A stretch of 64,000 bases of DNA from Siphonodentalium dalli (lineage: Eukaryota > Mollusca > Scaphopoda > Gadilida > Siphonodentaliidae). The stretch is taken from assembly GCA_032622095.1 (NCBI GenBank), contig CP136061.1:117130754-117194753 (forward strand), read 5' to 3'. Below the pieces are notes generated by a model, which was not told the origin of the DNA, ran no database searches, and was given only the letters and a program-made list of their open reading frames with translations. Positions 58,800-64,000 of this stretch are shown here, piece after piece; the stretch's first letter is position 1, and every line of letters begins with the position of its first letter. Both the position numbers and the translations under genes were made by a program.

Positions 58800-59475
58800 T
58801 GAAGGATAATATCAATTTTACTATGGGGATACGAGATTGTTATTACCCTTGTAAAACTGTCTTCTCTATATAGCGACGACATTGTTGCAGGGTAATATCC
58901 TGGATTCTCATTATAGCGATACTTTTTGCATGGTAATATCAATTTTACAAGGAGGATACGAGATTGTTATTACATTTGTAAAACATGTCTTCTCTACATA
59001 TCGTCGACACCTTTTTGCAGGGTAAGAATCAATTTTACAAGGGGGATACTAGATTGTTATTACTCTTGTAAGACCTGTCTTCTCTATAAAGCGACGACAT
59101 TTTTTGCAGGGTAATATCAATTTTACAAGGGGGGTAAGAGATTGCTATTGGACTTGTAAATCTTACCTTCTCTATATAGCGACGACATCTTTTGTACGGT
59201 ATTATCAATTGTACAAGGGGGTTACGAGAACGTTATTACCCTTGTACAACCTCTCTTCTCTAGATACCGACGACATTTTTTGCAAGTTAATATCAATTTT
59301 ACAAGGGAGATACGAGATTTTAATTACCCTTGTAAAATCTGTCTTCTCTATATTGCGACGATATTTTTTGCAGGGTAATATTAGTTTTACAAGGGGGTTA
59401 CATTATTGTTATTGTCCTATTAAGACCTGTCTTCTCTATAGAGCGACGAAATTTTTTGCAGGGTAATATAAATCC
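58800..59475 (+). repeat. ~89-bp tandem repeat, about eight copies
   Basis: Units follow GGGTAATATCAATTTTACAA, GGGGGATACGAGATTGTTAT, TACCCTTGTAAAACCTGTCT, TCTCTATATAGCGACGACAT, TTTTTGCA. Each contains a dyad (TTTTACAAGGG / CCCTTGTAAAA). The long frame at 59104-59466 is a by-product. Confidence 0.9.
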
Positions 59476-60215
59476 TGTCTTGATTTCTGTTTGGTTAACA
59501 TATTTCGAACGATTTAGAACACCGGAATACGGCGTGGTATGGCCCCAGAGTAACAATGATGCCAAGGACTTAAAATTATACAGAGGGATAAGATAACATA
59601 TAGATGACATATGCGGATTTTGACTGAATACGTAAATTCTCTCATTTATGGGTTAGCAAATACGGTTTTTCCGGTTTTGCTTGTGCCCACGAATGATGGG
59701 ATTCGGTAATAAGCCTATGTTTCCTTTTGTCCACATGACAAAACAGTCCCCTTTCCCTCCCCATTAATGTTCACTAAATTGTCTTACACGTGCATGGCTC
59801 ATTCGAGCTTCCAAATTATGTCTACATAATTTGGAAGGCAGTATATGATAGGTTGACAAATACACGAAAAATTGACATTCATGTACTATCTCTATATGCT
59901 CTGAAATATACATTCCATGGCTACAGCCATTTTCCAAGTTTTCGCACAAAAGTGAAAGAAATGTTCTTTATTTCTACCATACCAGGAATAAACTAACACT
60001 GAAAGCTCTTTTCTGTTCCATGCCGTGCAAATGTCTGTATTTTGTTTGGGACCTAAAATTGTGTTCACATTTGTATTTTTTCACCAAATTTGAATGCGTA
60101 TTTCTGGGAGATATTATGCTCGTAGAAGGTAGTTCAAATATTGATCGATGTATTTAGATATCGGGAAAAATTCAATAGCTAATACTTTTTTCTATTTTGG
60201 GAGCAAACCACCAAG
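59476..60215. other. No gene recognised
   Basis: Short frames only. Local dyad TTCCAAATTATGTCTACATAATTTGGAA, as paired 12-bp arms, lies at about 59810-59837. Confidence 0.4.
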
Positions 60216-60219
60216 TGGC

Positions 60220-61590
60220 TTTAATACGCAAGTTTAAACCACGTACATTAGATTCCTAATACCACGGAGAAGATTATGTATAAGTTTGATGGTAATCGGC
60301 AACTAAACAAATTATTATCAAATTTAGTGCCCCTCTCCCATCTCTCACCCAAACGGCACAAATTTGGCATCCTTAATTCACACGATTAGATTACTCCTAT
60401 CATTGAGAAGAATATGTATCAATGTGGTGGAAACGGGCGCTAACAATATATTTTTTTAAATCAATTGTTTAGCCCCTCTCGCCTCTCTGTGCACCACTGA
60501 ATCGAATAGCGGCATATCATGGAGATGATTATGTATACGTTTGGTAGAAAATCCGCGACAGAAATATTGCATCATTTTTGCTGCCCACCCCCATTTTTTT
60601 CACCTAACACAAACAGCGTCACTTTTTAAAAACCAACACCATTATCTTCCTCATTAAAAAATACCCCTGTTAGACCCATTGTATGCCATCCAGATGGTCC
60701 CCCGTGAAGTTATATAGAACACAGACAGACATACGTTCGCAAATATATAGTCACCAAATGTGGCGTCATTTAACACTATTTGATTCTTCGTATCATTACG
60801 AACATGAATATAGCTGAACAATTGGTGGAATTCGGCTACTAAACAAATTCGTATCAGGTCTATTGCTCCATCTCTCACCAAACGCCACCAATGTTGGGGT
60901 ATTGAAGAATATGTATCAATATAGTAGAAGTTGGCGCTAAAACTATTTTTAAACTATGCACCCCCTGAATCTTTCGACACCGATAAACCACAAAATTAGA
61001 CACCCGATAGCATAGTATGGAGATGACTATGTATAACTTTTGGGGTAATCGGTATCATGGGGAAGAATATGTATCAATGTAGTGGAAATTTTCGCTAAAA
61101 ATAGTTTTATCAATTGTGGTGCCCCTCTCCCATTTGGGGCATCCCTTACTCGAATGATGCCAGTTTTGACATCTTTAATACACACCATTAGGCTCCATAT
61201 ATCATGGAGATGATTATGTAAAAGTTTAGTCGTAATCGGCGACTGAACAAATCCTTATGAAGTTTAGCCCCCCCCCCCCATTTCTCATTCAAACGGCACC
61301 AATTTGGCGTCTTTGAATCACACGATTAGATTCCTTGTAGCATGGAGAAGAATTTCAATTTGGTTGAAACCGGCGCTGAAAATGTTTTATCCATGTTTGT
61401 GCCCCTCTCCCCCTCAGTGCACCCTAAGTTTGCTAGAAATTGGTTTTACTGCCCTCCCCTTTTCTGCCCTGACAACAAGAGCGTCGCTTTAGAAAAAAAT
61501 ATCCCACAACATTGTCTTTCTCGTAACAAGTTACCCCTGTTAGACCCCTTTGGTGACACCTTGATGGTCCCCGTTAATTTCTATAGAGCA
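60220..61590 (+). repeat. Degenerate tandem array, ~150-190-bp units
   Basis: Recurring blocks are ATTAGATTCCT, CATGGAGAAGA or GGAGATGATTATGTATAA, GTTTGATGGTAATCGGC, GCCCCTCTCCC and AAACGGCACCAATTTGG. A composite end (CCCCTGTTAGACCC, GATGGTCCCCGT, CAGACAGACATAC) occurs at about 60663-60735 and 61531-61605. This suggests a larger unit of ~870 bp. The ATTAGATTCCTCATA and GATGATTATG cores are shared with the satellite at 18960-21075. Confidence 0.75.
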
Positions 61591-61626
61591 CAGGCAGACA
61601 TACATGTACAGACATGCAGCCATGCG

Positions 61627-61627
<1 letters not shown>

Positions 61628-61670
<43 letters not shown>
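61628..61670. repeat. (TA)n microsatellite, Helitron target
   Basis: A ~42-bp alternating AT run, resumed at 62358 after the Helitron. Confidence 0.95.
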
Positions 61671-61673
<3 letters not shown>

Positions 61674-61674
<1 letters not shown>

Positions 61675-62357
61675 CTAATATATATTTTGGGACTTCTGTG
61701 TGTCTGTGTTAGCTATGGCCGGGAAAATGGCTGGACCGATTGAGCTCAAACTTCCAATCAAAGGTTAAAATCCAGATTGAATGTTTACCGCCGTTTTTGA
61801 GAAGCTCCCAGCACTCATTCTCCATTCGCACTGCTGCCGTCTTGGAATTGTGGAGATTAATCGCGTGATAGTTATTGCGGGCTGTCCGTTGATTGCCTAT
61901 TGTGAGCGGTCAGTAAGCGATGTTCGTTGATTGCTTATTGTGTCAGTAATTATCCAGGTGTGGGCGTCGAGTCGAGGCGGGCATCAGTATGCTGTCGGCG
62001 TGCCTGTACGGGGTTACCTTGAAAAACAAAAATTAATGGATCGACCAAAGCCATGGAACGAATCCGACCAGTTGCAGTCTGATTTCACACCCGTTGCAGG
62101 TGTCATTTGATGAATTTTTCTTGATAACATTTGCCACTAATTTCAGCTGCTCTCTACACAAGGTCAAATCGGGTAAACCTGACTGATTTCGACGGGTACT
62201 TTTGTCGGGTACTTTTGTTCGGGGAGTGTTTTGGATGGGTCAAATCGTGACCTCGACCTGACCTTGACCTTCAAAATGGTCAATTCAAGGTCAACTCGCG
62301 CAATTCGCCGAAAAGCAGAGGGGAAACAGCCCGGACGAAGTCGGGTCCACCAGCTAG
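61674..62357 (+). mobile_element. Non-autonomous Helitron, apparently complete
   Basis: The 5' end is TCTAATATATATTTTGGGAC directly after A. The 3' end has a hairpin (CCCGGACGAAGTCGGG, 62332-62345) followed by TCCACCAGCTAG and then T. This matches Helitron rules: 5' TC, a 3' hairpin about 10 bp before CTRR, insertion between A and T and no target duplication. The interior (684 bp in all) has GGTCAAATCGTGACCTCGAC-type text shared with the fragment at 13711-14100 and no Rep/helicase, so it is non-autonomous. Confidence 0.85.
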
Positions 62358-64000
62358 TATATATATATATGTATATGTATATGTGTATATAATATATGTA
62401 TATATATTTTTGACAACACCAGTGAAGTAGATTCTGTACTAAATGTTTATTTTGTATGCCACTTGTAGCAGATGATAGACATGTCCATGCATATGAAGTT
62501 GTTCAAAGTAATAGTTTGAGAGTGGTCGCATGTCCAGATTTGAAGCAGTTTCATCCTTTGCACGCTGACAGGTCATGGGATATTGACGATTCTAATTAGT
62601 TGTTACTTGTTGAGTGGTCTCACTTTCTAAACTCTCACACCAGTGACTGTCCAAATGTGACTCTCAGTGTCAAATGTCGGCGCTGCTGTAATAATATTTT
62701 ATGTGCTCAATAATTTTGCACTAGAAGGTTTGATTTCATTATTTATAGTACCAATTGTAAGGCGACATGTCGGCCGGTGGGATTCCAACACCTCGTATAC
62801 GCCGTGTATATCCGACACCGGAAATCATATATGCATTTTACTAATTCTGTCTAAAAATAGTGTACCACTGTTAAATTTTTTATCAATTTCATTGATGATG
62901 TCTAATAATTTGACAAAGTCTCTCGCTGAATACGTTCGCTACACAATGGCCTTGGTCGATTATCGACGCTGAGTTGAACACTTAAAAGGAGTACTTTCCT
63001 GCACGGGAAAATATCAATAATGAGTGCTAAAAAGCCTCTTATTTAATACACCCGCTTAAATTGTCTTGAGTCACCAACGTCACGTTGACAACGTGTTCCT
63101 GGAGAGATTGTAGAACGGGTGGGTTGTTGTATTGCAATTGTTTGCGCATCCTCACACAATCATACTTACACGTTAGATGCTAGTGTACAGCAAATTATTA
63201 CAAATCACAATATATTTACTGTCGTGCGAATTGGCGTTGTCGCCTTCCAGATAGAAACAACTTTGTAGCCCAGAAATTGGCACATACTGTGTTTTTCTTT
63301 CGATAAAGGTCAACAAACGAGATAAATACGATTGACTGACTACTTTTCAAGATCAACTAACTTGTAATTTGATACCCTGGTAGCTATTTTGCAGAATTAT
63401 ATGTACTGAAAAGAAGTTAGGCCAGGTTTTTTAAGGAGATCAATTGCTCCAGCTTAACTTGAAATTTATTTGATATCTAAAATATACAAAAGGGGTTAGG
63501 GCAAAACAAATCCAATTTATAAAGCCCTTCCTCGATACTCCAGCTCCCCTGAACCCCAAAAGCATTCAAATAAGAAGGGTGGTAATTGCTCTACTGTACG
63601 GGTCACATATTGGCTCTTCTCAATTAACATTTCAAGGTAAGTACATTTTTTGCCTTCATATTATAGATGCTGGTCAACGAATATATGCATCAATACAATA
63701 TCTTGGGTCATATTTGCTCAAATAATGAAACATATTGTAGTTTTCCCTTTCCAATAAATTTAGTTGTGATCATAAACTTGTGATAATGAAATATATTTGT
63801 CTGTAAATCAATATATTTTTCTACAAATGTTTCTTATAATTCCTGGAGACATGGGATTATGCATGGATCGCATTGTTTGATTCAAGGGGGTGTTCGTCAG
63901 TGCGATTTTTCTGCAGTTGTCAATCGGCCAAGCACGCTGCATCCCGAACAAATGTCAATTGTTTAAATTGGACATACATATAGATTAATGGCTTGGTTCT
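62358..64000. other. AT repeat, then no gene recognised
   Basis: The AT/GT-rich run continues to about 62408. A 101-codon plus frame (62667-62972) has hydrophobic stretches but no recognisable family, and there is no support for splicing or conservation. Confidence 0.4.

Noticed and set aside
59104-59466. 120-codon frame with repeated NFTRG segments
   Set aside because: It is produced by the ~89-bp tandem repeat, not by selection on a protein.
62667-62972. 101-codon plus frame with hydrophobic segments
   Set aside because: The hydrophobic stretches are explained by T-rich DNA. No family or conserved spacing was seen.

Overview
This window looks like repeat-dense, AT-rich animal DNA, most likely from a mollusc and probably a bivalve. 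There are no bacterial-style operons, and nearly every reading frame is short and interrupted. Three things point to a mollusc. One is a tRNA-derived SINE with a (CAAT)n tail and a perfect 11-bp target duplication at 8505-8821. The others are CR1/L2-like non-LTR retrotransposons and a small cluster of TRIM-like B-box/coiled-coil/NHL genes of the kind expanded in bivalves. The species assignment is inference.

Host-type coding sequence is sparse. The best host gene candidate is a first coding exon on the minus strand (57729-58032), with a signal peptide, a PAN/apple-like cysteine pattern and a good splice donor. Two loci carry TRIM/NHL sequence, both on the minus strand. The first (11356-12588) is a broken B-box, coiled-coil and NHL gene with partial duplicates of its 5' end at 13146-13560. 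The second (33235-34047) is an open 270-codon frame that has lost the B-box and coiled coil and keeps the NHL part; its C-terminus is made of satellite DNA. A short exon-like unit of unknown family at 609-868 has two decayed relatives at about 5340 and 5790.

Layout: 1-6200 is unclassified sequence with four local duplications. 6449-18830 holds LINE fragments, a SINE, a foldback element, the first TRIM locus and a Helitron fragment. 18960-21075 is a satellite with higher-order structure. 25600-26610 and 29620-32310 are further arrays, the latter running up to the second TRIM locus. 34430-37120 holds four consecutive small arrays. 42751-46930 is a nearly full-length but decayed LINE on the minus strand. 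It is interrupted by a TTAA-flanked piggyBac-like MITE in its reverse transcriptase and by a hairpin-rich insertion in its endonuclease. 47231-47721 is a DNA element with terminal inverted repeats. 48552-53535 is a palindrome of about 5 kb. 55895-61590 contains several foldbacks and arrays, and 61674-62357 is a complete-looking non-autonomous Helitron inserted in an AT microsatellite.

The dominant theme is repeat on repeat: elements nested in elements, arrays sharing cores with other arrays, and satellite sequence captured as the end of a reading frame. The most unusual object is the large palindrome. Its outer arms of about 1.47 kb are nearly identical, while its central 2 kb holds two diverged, head-to-head copies of the same unidentified coding-like sequence. 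All comparisons were made by eye, so similarity levels are approximate.
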